Shown: positions 1-9,414, counted from the stretch's first letter. The stretch is DNA of 34,455 nucleotides from Bacteroidales bacterium (GCA_028702675.1 JAQVOJ010000021.1:1-34455); one strand, 5' to 3'. The notes: generated by a model from the letters alone, not told the origin. Program-made: numbers and translations.

Positions 1-87
1 AGAACAATTTTAGAATTATGAAACATTTATACTCTATCAGAAAAATATTAAACATTTAAAACTGGTTAAAGCAAATTTGAACTTTTA

Positions 88-127
88 ATAAAAAAAAGAG
101 GCTGTCCACTTTTTAGACAGCCTCTTT
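88..127 (-). terminator. Rho-independent terminator downstream of tRNA-His
   Basis: 12-bp inverted repeat AAAGAGGCTGTC / GACAGCCTCTTT (95-106 / 116-127). A run of A on the + strand (91-97) gives a U-tract in the minus-strand transcript. Confidence 0.85.
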
Positions 128-133
128 GCTTTG

Positions 134-208
134 GGTGGAAGATGGGATTTGAACCCACGACCCCTGGAACCACAATCCAGTGCTCTAACCTACTGAGCTA
201 CATCCACC
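134..208 (-). tRNA. tRNA-His (anticodon GTG)
   Basis: The reverse complement folds as a cloverleaf: GTGGATG acceptor, GCTC...GAGC D-arm, CTGGA-TTGTGGT-TCCAG anticodon arm, GTGGG-TTCAAAT-CCCAT T-arm, CTTCCAC acceptor. An encoded G-1 sits opposite C73, the tRNA-His hallmark. CCA is not fully encoded. Confidence 0.95.
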
Positions 209-228
209 ATATTTTTTATCATCCCTTG

Positions 229-410
229 TGCTCTAACCCCCCGATAGTTATCGGGGGAGCTACATCCACCATATGTTTTATCATCCCTTGTGCTCTAACC
301 CCCCGATAGCCATCGGGGGAGCTACATCCACCATATTTTTTATCATCCCTTGTGCTCTAACCCCCCTCCGATAGCTATCGGAGTTATCGGGGGAGCTACA
401 TCCACCATAT
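229..410 (-). repeat. Tandem array of three ~62-bp units derived from the 5' part of tRNA-His, each with a palindrome in the D-loop
   Basis: Units start at 229, 291 and 353 with TGCTCTAACC and continue through a CCCCGATA..TATCGGGG-type palindrome into AGCTACATCCACCATAT. The flanks match tRNA-His plus its upstream spacer (181-228), where the palindrome is replaced by TACTG. Confidence 0.93.
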
Positions 411-424
411 GTTTTTTCGGCTTG

Positions 425-455
425 CAAATATAAATAGAAAATACTATATCACAAA
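425..455 (-). promoter_or_regulatory. Bacteroidetes-type promoter for the repeat array / tRNA-His transcript
   Basis: Minus strand reads TTTG (452-455), 19 nt, TATATTTG (425-432). This matches the Bacteroidetes consensus TTTG-N19-TAnnTTTG. Confidence 0.75.
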
Positions 456-465
456 GAAAATTTTG

Positions 466-720
466 TTAATCAATTTTCTTTATAGTAAAGCTATACCCTT
501 CCATTATTGGATTCGACAGAATTTTACTACAAGCTTTATCTACAAGTTTTTCAGCTTTCTCTTTATTTTCAGCTTCAATCGTAAAACTAATATGTTTACC
601 TATTCTTACATTTTCAACTGTATCAAACCCGATATTATTCATACTTCTATTTACAGCTTTACCTTGAGGATCTAAGAGCGCTTTTAGTGGCATTACATCT
701 ATTTCGGCAATAAACTTCAT
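466..720 (-). CDS. purS: Phosphoribosylformylglycinamidine synthase subunit PurS
   Basis: 84-aa small protein; MKFIAEIDVMPLKALLDPQGKAV...VRIGKHI is typical PurS. Its ATG overlaps the pssA stop (ATGA). Confidence 0.9.
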   Translation of the reverse strand: MKFIAEIDVMPLKALLDPQGKAVNRSMNNIGFDTVENVRIGKHISFTIEAENKEKAEKLVDKACSKILSNPIMEGYSFTIKKID

Positions 721-1433
721 ATTTTTTTCTTTAATAAATTCAAAACTATCGAAAGAACTATATAAAAAATAATGACCAAAGGTAATGCGAATATTCTAAA
801 AATAATTAACAAAACACTTGAAATTATTAAAAACACCCATTTCACTTCGTTACCTTTAAATGAAAGATTTTCAAATTTTAGAGAAAACATCGAAACTTTA
901 GATATCATTAGCACACTAAATAAAATAGTAATTATAATAATTACAGGAATTTGAGACAAGTATTCTGTAAATGTATTATTAAAATTTAATAAATACCAAA
1001 CAAAACTACTTATAAATATAGCCATAGCCGGTACAGCCAAACCAACGAAGTTACCGGATTTATTTTCACTAATATTAAAGCGTGCAAGTCTATAAATTGC
1101 AAAAACTGTAAGTAAGAAGCCAATATAACTAATCTGCTCGGGCCACAAAGAGTTAATTTTTAAGGCTACTTCAAGATATAAAAAGACTATAAATCCCGGC
1201 ACTAGTCCAAAACTTACTGAATCGGCAAGACTATCAAGCTGTTTTCCAAACTCTGATCTAGCATTTAAAATACGAGCAAACATACCGTCTAAAAAATCGA
1301 ATAAAGCAGCAAACAATACTAAAATTAGAGCTGCTCCAAAATTGCCATAAAACAAAAAGCTTAGTGCAGCTATACCAGCCAAAAGGTTGAGTGTCGTTAA
1401 TAAATTTGGAATAATGTTTTTTAATTTTGACAT
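717..1433 (-). CDS. pssA: CDP-diacylglycerol--serine O-phosphatidyltransferase
   Basis: CDP-alcohol phosphatidyltransferase motif (DFLDGMFAR...EFGKQLDSLADSVSFG) with multiple TM segments. Confidence 0.92.
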   Translation of the reverse strand: MSKLKNIIPNLLTTLNLLAGIAALSFLFYGNFGAALILVLFAALFDFLDGMFARILNARSEFGKQLDSLADSVSFGLVPGFIVFLYLEVALKINSLWPEQISYIGFLLTVFAIYRLARFNISENKSGNFVGLAVPAMAIFISSFVWYLLNFNNTFTEYLSQIPVIIIITILFSVLMISKVSMFSLKFENLSFKGNEVKWVFLIISSVLLIIFRIFALPLVIIFYIVLSIVLNLLKKKI

Positions 1434-1563
1434 AAAATTATGTTTATTTTAAGTACTATTTTTTGTACTTAGTTTCAATTAATTCAATATTTCAGGCAAT
1501 AAATACCCTTTATAAATAGTTAGAAACAAAATTATAGTATATTTGAATTCAAAATAGTTTTTA

Positions 1564-2652
1564 ATGCAATTGCGTACAAAATTAATAATAATATTAATAC
1601 TTATTTCGGGTAATATTTTTGCACAAATAGCACCTAAATATAGTAATGAGTTTCTAGCAATAGGTGTTGGTGGGCGAGCTCTTGGAATGGGTAACTCTGT
1701 TGTTGCCGGAGTAAACGATGTTACAGGAATATACTGGAATCCTGCTGGAATTTTAAACAACGAACGCAGTTTTGAAATTGGAGGTATGCACTCAGAGTAT
1801 TTTGCAGGAATCGCAAAATATGATTTTATCGGAGGCACATACAAAGTTGATGGAAACAGCGCTATTGGGCTGTCTATGATTCGTTTTGGTGTTGACGATA
1901 TTCCAAATACTTTAGATTTAATTGACAGCGACGGTAATATTAGATACGATAGAATTTCGTCTTTTTCAGTTGCCGATTATGCCTTCTTGTTTAGTTATGC
2001 ACGAAAATCTCCCATCGAAGGGCTTAATTATGGGGCGAATATAAAATTAATCAGACGAAAAGCGGGAGAATTCGGAGGTGCGTGGGGTTTTGGTTTCGAT
2101 GTAGGAACACAGTATTATATGGGTAATTGGCGATTTGGGTTAATGGCACGTGATATTACATCAACATTTAATGCTTGGAGTTTTAATACCGAAACTTTCG
2201 AGGATGTATTTTTAGAAACAGGAAACGAAATCCCTGAAAATGGTCTTGAGCTTACACTACCCAAGCTTCTGGTAGGAGCAGGTTATGTTTTTATTGTTAA
2301 AGAAAAATTTAGTGCATACCCCGAATTGGGTTTCGATCTAAGTTTTGATGGTAAAAGAAATACTGTTATTAGTAGCGACCCAATTAGTATTGACCCTCAT
2401 TTGGGCGTAGAGTTCGGATATAATAATCTTGTATTTTTAAGAGCTGGAGTAGGAAATTTTCAAAATATTCCTGAATTCGACAACACCCAATCTTTGTCAT
2501 GGCAACCTAATTTAGGTGTGGGAGTGCATTTTAGAGGATTAAAAATTGATTATGCATTTACTGATATTGGCGATCAAAGCATTGCTCAATATTCTCATGT
2601 GTTCTCTTTGAGCTACCGTTTCGACTTAAAGACAAAAAATCCTAGTCTTTAA
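1564..2652 (+). CDS. PorV/PorQ family outer-membrane protein
   Basis: Signal peptide, then the PorV/PorQ (UPF0164)-like motif LAIGVGGRALGMGNSVVAGVNDVTGIYWNPAGI; beta-barrel composition; adjacent to a C25 peptidase gene. Confidence 0.85.
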   Translation: MQLRTKLIIILILISGNIFAQIAPKYSNEFLAIGVGGRALGMGNSVVAGVNDVTGIYWNPAGILNNERSFEIGGMHSEYFAGIAKYDFIGGTYKVDGNSAIGLSMIRFGVDDIPNTLDLIDSDGNIRYDRISSFSVADYAFLFSYARKSPIEGLNYGANIKLIRRKAGEFGGAWGFGFDVGTQYYMGNWRFGLMARDITSTFNAWSFNTETFEDVFLETGNEIPENGLELTLPKLLVGAGYVFIVKEKFSAYPELGFDLSFDGKRNTVISSDPISIDPHLGVEFGYNNLVFLRAGVGNFQNIPEFDNTQSLSWQPNLGVGVHFRGLKIDYAFTDIGDQSIAQYSHVFSLSYRFDLKTKNPSL

Positions 2653-2703
2653 TAGTGATGTATTCACTTTTTTATTAATTTAGAAGCAATTAATAAATAA
2701 TAG

Positions 2704-5700
2704 TTGACAAAATCTTTTTACATATTGATAATCGTTTTATTGTGCAATAATTTAATTACTGCTCAATTGAGCTTTAATAACGAGTGGATTAATTATGACC
2801 AACAGTATTTTAAAATACTCGTTAGCGAAGATGGTATATACAGAATACCATACTCTCAACTTATTGAAGCCGGCATTCCTGTAGATCAGATTAACCCGCG
2901 ACAAATACAATTGTTTTACTTAGGCGAAGAGCAATATATACACATAAAGGGCGAAAATGCCGGAATTTTCGATCCTAATGGTTATATAGAATTTTACGGA
3001 AAGCGAAATAGAGGAATTATAGATACTACTGTTTACAATACTCATGCCGACCTTATTAACCCCGATTACAGTATGTTTAATGATACTTCGGTTTATTTCT
3101 TGACATGGAGCAATTCTTTTAATAATAATCGAATTAATATATCGGATAATACTGATTTCAATTCATGGGAAACAAATATTCCTAATTATTGCTTAAAAAC
3201 AGTTCGTAAGAATTACACAGGCCGTTATGTTGCAGGTTCGTCTAGGAATATTTATGGTGATGGCGAAGGTTGGTTCGATTCGCAAACAATAATGAAAGAT
3301 CACCCTGTATATGGAACTCAAAATGTAACAAAATCAATATCAACCCCTAATGTTTACGCTCAAGGTCCTGATGTGGAGCTTGAATGTGCTGTGGTAGGTT
3401 ATGCATCAAGTGCTCCTGATAACTATTATCCGCACCATTTAATTGTGAGTTTTTTGGGCAATGATTATATCAACGAAACATATACAGGATACGAACATGT
3501 AATTGCAAATACTTCTTTTAGTGCTTCATTATTAGGAAACAGCCTTAGCATGCTTTTTACAAGTAATGATATTTCTCAAACATCTGTTCCAGATCAAAAT
3601 GTAATTTCATATATCCAAATTAAATATCCACATAATTTGAATTTCGAAAGTACTACCAAGTTTCAATTTAGCATCGAAGCAGGAAGTGGAGGTATGCAAT
3701 TATTACAATTTACTAATTTTAATTCATCTAACAACGAGGATATCGTTTTATACGATCTAACCGAAAATTATAGAATTAAAGTAACAAAAGACGAAGAAGT
3801 GTTTAAAGCATTATTACCTGAATCCGGTACCAACCGTAATTATTACCTTACCTCGTCAAACGCTATAAAAGAAGTTGAAGATATCAGAAAAGTTTCACCA
3901 AATAATAAGTTCATTGATTATTTGAGTGAATATTCAGGTGCAAATTATTTAATTATTACTCATAAAAAATTAATAAATAGTGCACAACAGTATGCATCTT
4001 ACCGTAATTCAACAGGTTTTAATGTGGCTGTAGCAGATGTTGACCAATTATATTGCCAGTATGCTTTTGGTGTTGAGAAACATCCTATGGCTATAAGAAA
4101 ATTTGCCGAACATTTTTGTCATAATGGAGGGGTAAAACCTCAATATTTATTTCTTTTTGGTAAATCTCTGCATGCTTTCAATTATCGTAAAAACTCTCAA
4201 TTATTTGCATCTTGCTTAGTGCCTAGTTTCGGAAATCCATCTAGTGATAATTTATTTACTATTGGTATAGCACGAAACGATTTTAAACCTGAACTCGCTA
4301 CCGGAAGATTAGCCGCCAAAAATGAAGATGAAGCAATGCATTATCTAAATAAAATAATTGCATACGAAAATGCTCCCAGGGATGTATGGATGAAAAATGT
4401 TATGCACTTTGGCGGTGGAGCTAACGAAAACGAGCAACAAACATTTGCACAATATTTAAATAATTATGAAAATATTATTGAGGACACTTTGTTTGGAGCC
4501 TTTGTAAGTACTTTTTTAAAAACAAGTTCGGAGCCTATTCAAATTACTCAATCCGATTCTATTACCAACCTTATTAACAATGGTACCAGTTTAATGACAT
4601 TTTTCGGGCATGCTTCAGCTACCGGATTTGATCAATCTATTGACGACCCTATAAATTATCAGAATACCGGAAAATATCCTTTTATTTTGGCTAATTCGTG
4701 TTTTGCCGGAGATATTCATATAAACTCATCAACAAGCACTAGCGAAGATTGGGTACTTATTCCCGATAAAGGATGTATTGGATTTTTAGCCTCAGTTGGA
4801 GGAGGAATACCTTCGTATTTAAATAATTTTACTACCTCACTTTATAAAAAAATAAGCCGAGAATTGTATGGAAATAGTATAGGAGACCAATTTATAGCTG
4901 CTGTTGATGAAATACAGGAAAACAATCTGAATAATATACCCTTAGAAATTACTTGCCATGAATTTTTGTTACATGGAGATCCTGCTATTAAAATAAACGC
5001 TTTTGATAAACCTGATCTTACGGTTAAAATAGCAGATATTAGTTTTATTCCAAACGAAATAACTACTGTATTAGATAGTTTTGATGTAGAAATAGTTGTA
5101 ACAAACATGGGTAAAGCTACTTCACAAACATTTTTGTTAAGTATTAGTAGAGACTTACCAAATGAACAAATTGAAGAGTACAATGAAGTATTAAATGGAT
5201 GTAATTATAAGGATACCATAATCTTTAGAATGCCTGTTGATAAAGCAAACGGTCCCGGGTTAAATTCTTTACATGTTTTTGTAGATTCCTATAATGCGGT
5301 AGATGAATCAGACGAAACAAATAATAAAACGGACATTGAGTTTTTAATAAGATCGGCAGATCTTTTTCCCGTTTATCCTTACGAATATAGTATTTATCCG
5401 GCAAGTAATGTTAAACTGATAGCTTCAACCGGAGACCCTTTTACTTCCGAAGCAAGATATACTTTTCAGATTGACACTACTGATATGTTTAATAGCTTAG
5501 GAGGTGAACCCATTGCCAAAACTACAATAATCCAAAATGGAGGAATAATTTCGTGGGAAGTACCTTTCGATTTAAATCCTGAAACTGTATATTATTGGAG
5601 AATAGCTCTTGAACATCCCGAGCCCGACAGTATGATATGGAAAGAAAGCTCGTTTATATATATACCCGGAGAAGAGGGCTGGTCGCAAGCTCATTTCTAT

Positions 5701-7722
5701 CAGTTCAAAAATAACGATTACCGTTTTATAAATCAAAATAGGGAACAAGAAGAGTTTAGTTTTGAAGAGGTAAGCAAAACCTTAAAAGTTTATAATCACA
5801 GATTCATTTCATCCGCTACATATTCTGATGTAAGATATACACTTGATGGAGCTGTAAACAATGGACTTGGCGATTATGGTTGTTGTGGTAATCAACCTGC
5901 GATTATTGTAGCTGTAATTGATCCTGTTGAGTTATTGGCATGGCCTAGTTCTAAAACTGATTATGGACATAGAAACTACCCAAGGTGTTATGCATCTACT
6001 AGAGATAATTACTATTTCGTATTTGATAGTGGAAATAGTCCTACTGCTGTTGAGAGTATTATTGATATGATTCAGAGTGTTCCTGAAGGTTATTACGTAT
6101 TATTATATACATGGAGTAATCCTTACTTTGAAGTATGGGAAAACGATTGGTTCGATTATTTTGAAGATTTGGGAGCTACAAATATCCGAAATTTGACTAA
6201 TGAACAGGCTTATATATTGTTTATTGAAAAAGGATCATTAGATGTTGTTGAAGTGTCTTCTATAGGTACAGAAACTATCGAACTCCCTCCTGTGGATCTT
6301 ACCACTGATTTTATATACGGCAATATTCAAAGTACTCTGATTGGTCCTTCAAATGAATGGGAGTCTTTACACTGGTTCCAAAATGCAGACGATAATTTGC
6401 CACAAAATGACAGTGTGCTTTTAAGCATTTATGGTTTGCGACAGGATGGTAGTGAAGACTTATTGGTTGATAATATTGAACAGGGTAATTATGAAATTTA
6501 CAATCTTGAAAACGAGATTGATAATCAAGAATATCCTTACCTAAAATTGAATTTTTTTACTCAAGACGATAGTACACGTACTCCGGCACAGCTAAAAAAA
6601 TGGCAGTTACGACATCAAATTGTGGCCGAAACCGCTATTAGTCCACAAGATGGATATAATTTCTGCTGCGATACAATACAAGAAGGAGATTCGGTTTATT
6701 TTGCTATAGCTACAAAAAATGTTAGTCCAAAAGATATGGATAGCTTGTTGGTAAAATATTGGATACAAGATGTAGATAATCAAATAATTCCAATTTCAAC
6801 CAAACGTCTGAGTCCTCATCCGGCAGGAGATATTATTATTGATACAATTGCATTTTCAACACTTGGTATGTATGGATTAAACAGTATTTGGGTAGAATAT
6901 AATCCCGTAAATCCTGAAACTGGTTTTTACGACCAATTAGAACAACATCATTTTAATAATATTGCACAAAAACAATTCTATGTAAAAACCGATATCGAAA
7001 ACCCAATTCTTGATGTTACATTTGATGGGGTTCATATCATGGACGGAGATATCGTATCTGCAAGTCCGGAAATAACAATTCAACTTAAAGACGAAAATCA
7101 ATACCTTGCACTAAATGACACATCATATTTCAGACTATACTTAACAGATCTAGAATCCGGCTTAGAGCGTAGAGTTTATTTCGGATTATCTAATTTGAAC
7201 GAAACTATTGAGTTTATACCTGCTGACCTACCCAACAACTCTTGTAAAATATTTTATAAACCATATTTCGATACCGATGGGCAGTATCAACTCAGAGTTC
7301 AAGCAACTGATGCCAGCAGCAATGAATCTGGCGATTACGACTATTTGATATCATTTGAAGTTATAACAGAATCCACAATTACAAATGTTTTAAATTATCC
7401 TAATCCATTTAGCACTTCTACACGTTTCGTTTTTGAACTTACAGGTTACGAAGTGCCCGATAATATGAAAATAGATATATTTACAATAACAGGAAAGCTT
7501 GTGCGTACAATTTTTATTGATGAATTAGGTCCAATACGTATAGGTAGGAATATTACTGAGTTTTCGTGGGATGGCACAGATATGTATGGCGATAAACTAG
7601 CTAACGGTGTTTACTTTTACAAGATTACTGCAATTATGAATGGTATAGATATGGATAAACGTGATACCGAAGCCGATAAGTTTTTCAAGAATAATATCGG
7701 GAAAATGTATATTTTGAGGTAA
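2704..7722 (+). CDS. C25 (gingipain-like) cysteine peptidase, putative T9SS sortase PorU/PorU2-like, with C-terminal sorting-like domain
   Basis: 1672 aa, TTG start, signal peptide. C25 His/Cys dyad context FFGHASATGFD and ILANSCFAGD. C-terminal FlgD/T9SS-CTD-like motif NYPNPFSTSTRFVFEL...LANGVYFYKI. Confidence 0.85.
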   Translation: MTKSFYILIIVLLCNNLITAQLSFNNEWINYDQQYFKILVSEDGIYRIPYSQLIEAGIPVDQINPRQIQLFYLGEEQYIHIKGENAGIFDPNGYIEFYGKRNRGIIDTTVYNTHADLINPDYSMFNDTSVYFLTWSNSFNNNRINISDNTDFNSWETNIPNYCLKTVRKNYTGRYVAGSSRNIYGDGEGWFDSQTIMKDHPVYGTQNVTKSISTPNVYAQGPDVELECAVVGYASSAPDNYYPHHLIVSFLGNDYINETYTGYEHVIANTSFSASLLGNSLSMLFTSNDISQTSVPDQNVISYIQIKYPHNLNFESTTKFQFSIEAGSGGMQLLQFTNFNSSNNEDIVLYDLTENYRIKVTKDEEVFKALLPESGTNRNYYLTSSNAIKEVEDIRKVSPNNKFIDYLSEYSGANYLIITHKKLINSAQQYASYRNSTGFNVAVADVDQLYCQYAFGVEKHPMAIRKFAEHFCHNGGVKPQYLFLFGKSLHAFNYRKNSQLFASCLVPSFGNPSSDNLFTIGIARNDFKPELATGRLAAKNEDEAMHYLNKIIAYENAPRDVWMKNVMHFGGGANENEQQTFAQYLNNYENIIEDTLFGAFVSTFLKTSSEPIQITQSDSITNLINNGTSLMTFFGHASATGFDQSIDDPINYQNTGKYPFILANSCFAGDIHINSSTSTSEDWVLIPDKGCIGFLASVGGGIPSYLNNFTTSLYKKISRELYGNSIGDQFIAAVDEIQENNLNNIPLEITCHEFLLHGDPAIKINAFDKPDLTVKIADISFIPNEITTVLDSFDVEIVVTNMGKATSQTFLLSISRDLPNEQIEEYNEVLNGCNYKDTIIFRMPVDKANGPGLNSLHVFVDSYNAVDESDETNNKTDIEFLIRSADLFPVYPYEYSIYPASNVKLIASTGDPFTSEARYTFQIDTTDMFNSLGGEPIAKTTIIQNGGIISWEVPFDLNPETVYYWRIALEHPEPDSMIWKESSFIYIPGEEGWSQAHFYQFKNNDYRFINQNREQEEFSFEEVSKTLKVYNHRFISSATYSDVRYTLDGAVNNGLGDYGCCGNQPAIIVAVIDPVELLAWPSSKTDYGHRNYPRCYASTRDNYYFVFDSGNSPTAVESIIDMIQSVPEGYYVLLYTWSNPYFEVWENDWFDYFEDLGATNIRNLTNEQAYILFIEKGSLDVVEVSSIGTETIELPPVDLTTDFIYGNIQSTLIGPSNEWESLHWFQNADDNLPQNDSVLLSIYGLRQDGSEDLLVDNIEQGNYEIYNLENEIDNQEYPYLKLNFFTQDDSTRTPAQLKKWQLRHQIVAETAISPQDGYNFCCDTIQEGDSVYFAIATKNVSPKDMDSLLVKYWIQDVDNQIIPISTKRLSPHPAGDIIIDTIAFSTLGMYGLNSIWVEYNPVNPETGFYDQLEQHHFNNIAQKQFYVKTDIENPILDVTFDGVHIMDGDIVSASPEITIQLKDENQYLALNDTSYFRLYLTDLESGLERRVYFGLSNLNETIEFIPADLPNNSCKIFYKPYFDTDGQYQLRVQATDASSNESGDYDYLISFEVITESTITNVLNYPNPFSTSTRFVFELTGYEVPDNMKIDIFTITGKLVRTIFIDELGPIRIGRNITEFSWDGTDMYGDKLANGVYFYKITAIMNGIDMDKRDTEADKFFKNNIGKMYILR

Positions 7723-7765
7723 ATAAGTAATTCGGCTTTTATTTAAAACTTATACTACATATATT

Positions 7766-8704
7766 TTATAAAAAATAAAAAAGCAAAGGCAAAGTAAAAA
7801 GCGAGAGTAATGTGCTCAAAAAAATGTTTTCAACAGCTTGTTTATCATTTAAGCCTAAATCGCGAGCAAGAACAGAAATTATAATCATACAAGGCATACC
7901 TGCTTGCAACACTATTACTCCGGCAGCCTCTGTCGAAATATGGATTAAACCTGTCGTTTGGAAAACTTTTATTATTAAAACAACCAAAACAGGAACTAAA
8001 ACTAGTTTATTTAAACTTACAATCCATGCCCTATAATTCATCAAGACCTTAATGACTCGAACCTGAGCAAGTATAGCACCCACATAAACCATCGACAGAT
8101 ATATAGTAGATTGCCCTAAACCGGTAAGTGGCTTAAATATAACATTTGGTATTTCAACATTAATAAACATAAATGCTAATCCTATAGCGAAACCTATTGT
8201 TACGGGATTTATAAGATGCCTCCAAGTGCTTGTTGATGTTTTTTTTGCTCCTTTATTCAATATAAAAATTCCCCATGTCCACATTAGAGTATCGTGCCCC
8301 AACTGAAAGATTCCTGCAAATAATAATCCTTCACCTCCAGGAAAAAGAGCATCCAACAAGGGGAATCCTAAAAAAACTACATTACCAAACATACTATTAG
8401 TTCTGTGTAGTGCATTATTTTCTTTATCCAGTCTTAGCAATTTGGCACTTATACTCGAAACAATAAAAAGCAATACTACTGTGCTTATTGACATAATGAA
8501 CACAATAATCCCATTTTTAAAAATATCTAATGTAAAATCAGCATGTGCAAATGAGGTAAAAAGCAATAATGGCAAAGTTATTCGCATTATTAGCTTAACA
8601 AGATTGGTATTAATTTCCTGATTAAGCCATTTTAACTTAAACGCAATAAAACCAATCAATCCGAGTATGGCTAATATCCCTATTTGTTCAATTATTATTA
8701 ACAT
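7766..8704 (-). CDS. AEC (auxin efflux carrier) family transporter
   Basis: 312 aa, about 10 TM segments, AEC-like organisation (GNVVFLGFPLLDALFPGGEGL; VLQAGMPCMIIISVLARDLGLN). Confidence 0.85.
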   Translation of the reverse strand: MLIIIEQIGILAILGLIGFIAFKLKWLNQEINTNLVKLIMRITLPLLLFTSFAHADFTLDIFKNGIIVFIMSISTVVLLFIVSSISAKLLRLDKENNALHRTNSMFGNVVFLGFPLLDALFPGGEGLLFAGIFQLGHDTLMWTWGIFILNKGAKKTSTSTWRHLINPVTIGFAIGLAFMFINVEIPNVIFKPLTGLGQSTIYLSMVYVGAILAQVRVIKVLMNYRAWIVSLNKLVLVPVLVVLIIKVFQTTGLIHISTEAAGVIVLQAGMPCMIIISVLARDLGLNDKQAVENIFLSTLLSLFTLPLLFYFL

Positions 8705-8766
8705 TAGGCAAAGCTACAACTAAGATTCTGTTCAGGCAATAAGCTTGATAACAGTTTTAATATTAT

Positions 8767-8797
8767 AAAAAAAAGACCACTTCTAAGAGCAGTCTTT
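8767..8797 (-). terminator. Rho-independent terminator of the downstream-coordinate lipoprotein gene
   Basis: Minus strand AAAGACTGCT-cttaga-AGTGGTCTTT followed by a T-run; ~10-bp stem with two G-U pairs. Confidence 0.7.
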
Positions 8798-8823
8798 AAT
8801 CAGGTATTCTTTAAATTGAGCTA

Positions 8824-9414
8824 TTAATAAGCTCCACTTTCTTCAAGTTTTTTCATTTCTTCGTTGAAAATTTCTTCATACTTCATTTTATCATAGTCAA
8901 CGCGTAATTTTTGATCTTTGCTCAACGAAGTATTAATACCGCTTAATAGAGCTTCTTTATTTACCTCAATTGCGATGTAAGTAGTATATTTTCCGTTTTG
9001 CTCCTGATAATTCTTTTCGCAAGTTACAGCAACATCAGTAAGTTTTTGGTTAACAACTTCGCGAGTTAAATTCTCAAATTTTTGCTCAAAATCAGAGTTT
9101 TCACCAACTTCAGTTTCATTTACATAACGATCTGTTACCGATTTTATAGTTGATTGAATATTACTCGACAATCTTTGTTTACAAGCAACAAGAGCCTTTT
9201 CGCGAGATAAATTCATGTCTTGAGAAGTTGCACTAGCATCAGCACGGAAAAAATCAGCATCACTACGACCTTCGTTTTTACAAGGAATGTTAATTTCTTT
9301 TGCACCATCGGGTTTAACATCAGCCGCTTCTTTTGTACCTTTACAGGCAGAAAATAATGTAGCAGTTGCCAACAATGTGATTACAAATAGGTTTTTAATG
9401 GTAATTGTTTTCAT
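8824..9414 (-). CDS. Hypothetical lipoprotein (LPP20-like)
   Basis: Start is probably the internal Met at 9414 (MKTITIKNLFVITLLATATLFSAC lipobox). The body, with ATSQDMNLSREKALVACKQRL, resembles LPP20/FlgO-type domains. Confidence 0.65.
   Translation of the reverse strand: MKTITIKNLFVITLLATATLFSACKGTKEAADVKPDGAKEINIPCKNEGRSDADFFRADASATSQDMNLSREKALVACKQRLSSNIQSTIKSVTDRYVNETEVGENSDFEQKFENLTREVVNQKLTDVAVTCEKNYQEQNGKYTTYIAIEVNKEALLSGINTSLSKDQKLRVDYDKMKYEEIFNEEMKKLEESGAY

Noticed and set aside
229-410. CRISPR-like array
   Set aside because: Units are contiguous with no unique spacers, no cas genes are present, and the sequence is explained by tRNA-derived tandem duplication plus a palindrome.
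229-410. Additional functional tRNA genes
   Set aside because: Units match only the tRNA 5' portion and lack anticodon arm, T arm and 3' acceptor strand.
409-675. 88-aa ORF on + strand
   Set aside because: It lies antisense over purS and has a low-complexity Phe/Ile-rich composition with no recognisable domain.
1479-1844. 121-aa minus-strand ORF over the PorV-like gene
   Set aside because: It is antisense to a clear CDS, and its Pro/Ile-rich composition is typical of shadow ORFs.
2145-2160. CACGTG-containing sequence as a third parS
   Set aside because: GGCACGTGATAT context lacks the GTTN and AAACA arms and is inside a CDS.
4842-5183. 113-aa minus-strand ORF inside the C25 peptidase
   Set aside because: Shadow ORF within a well-supported long CDS.
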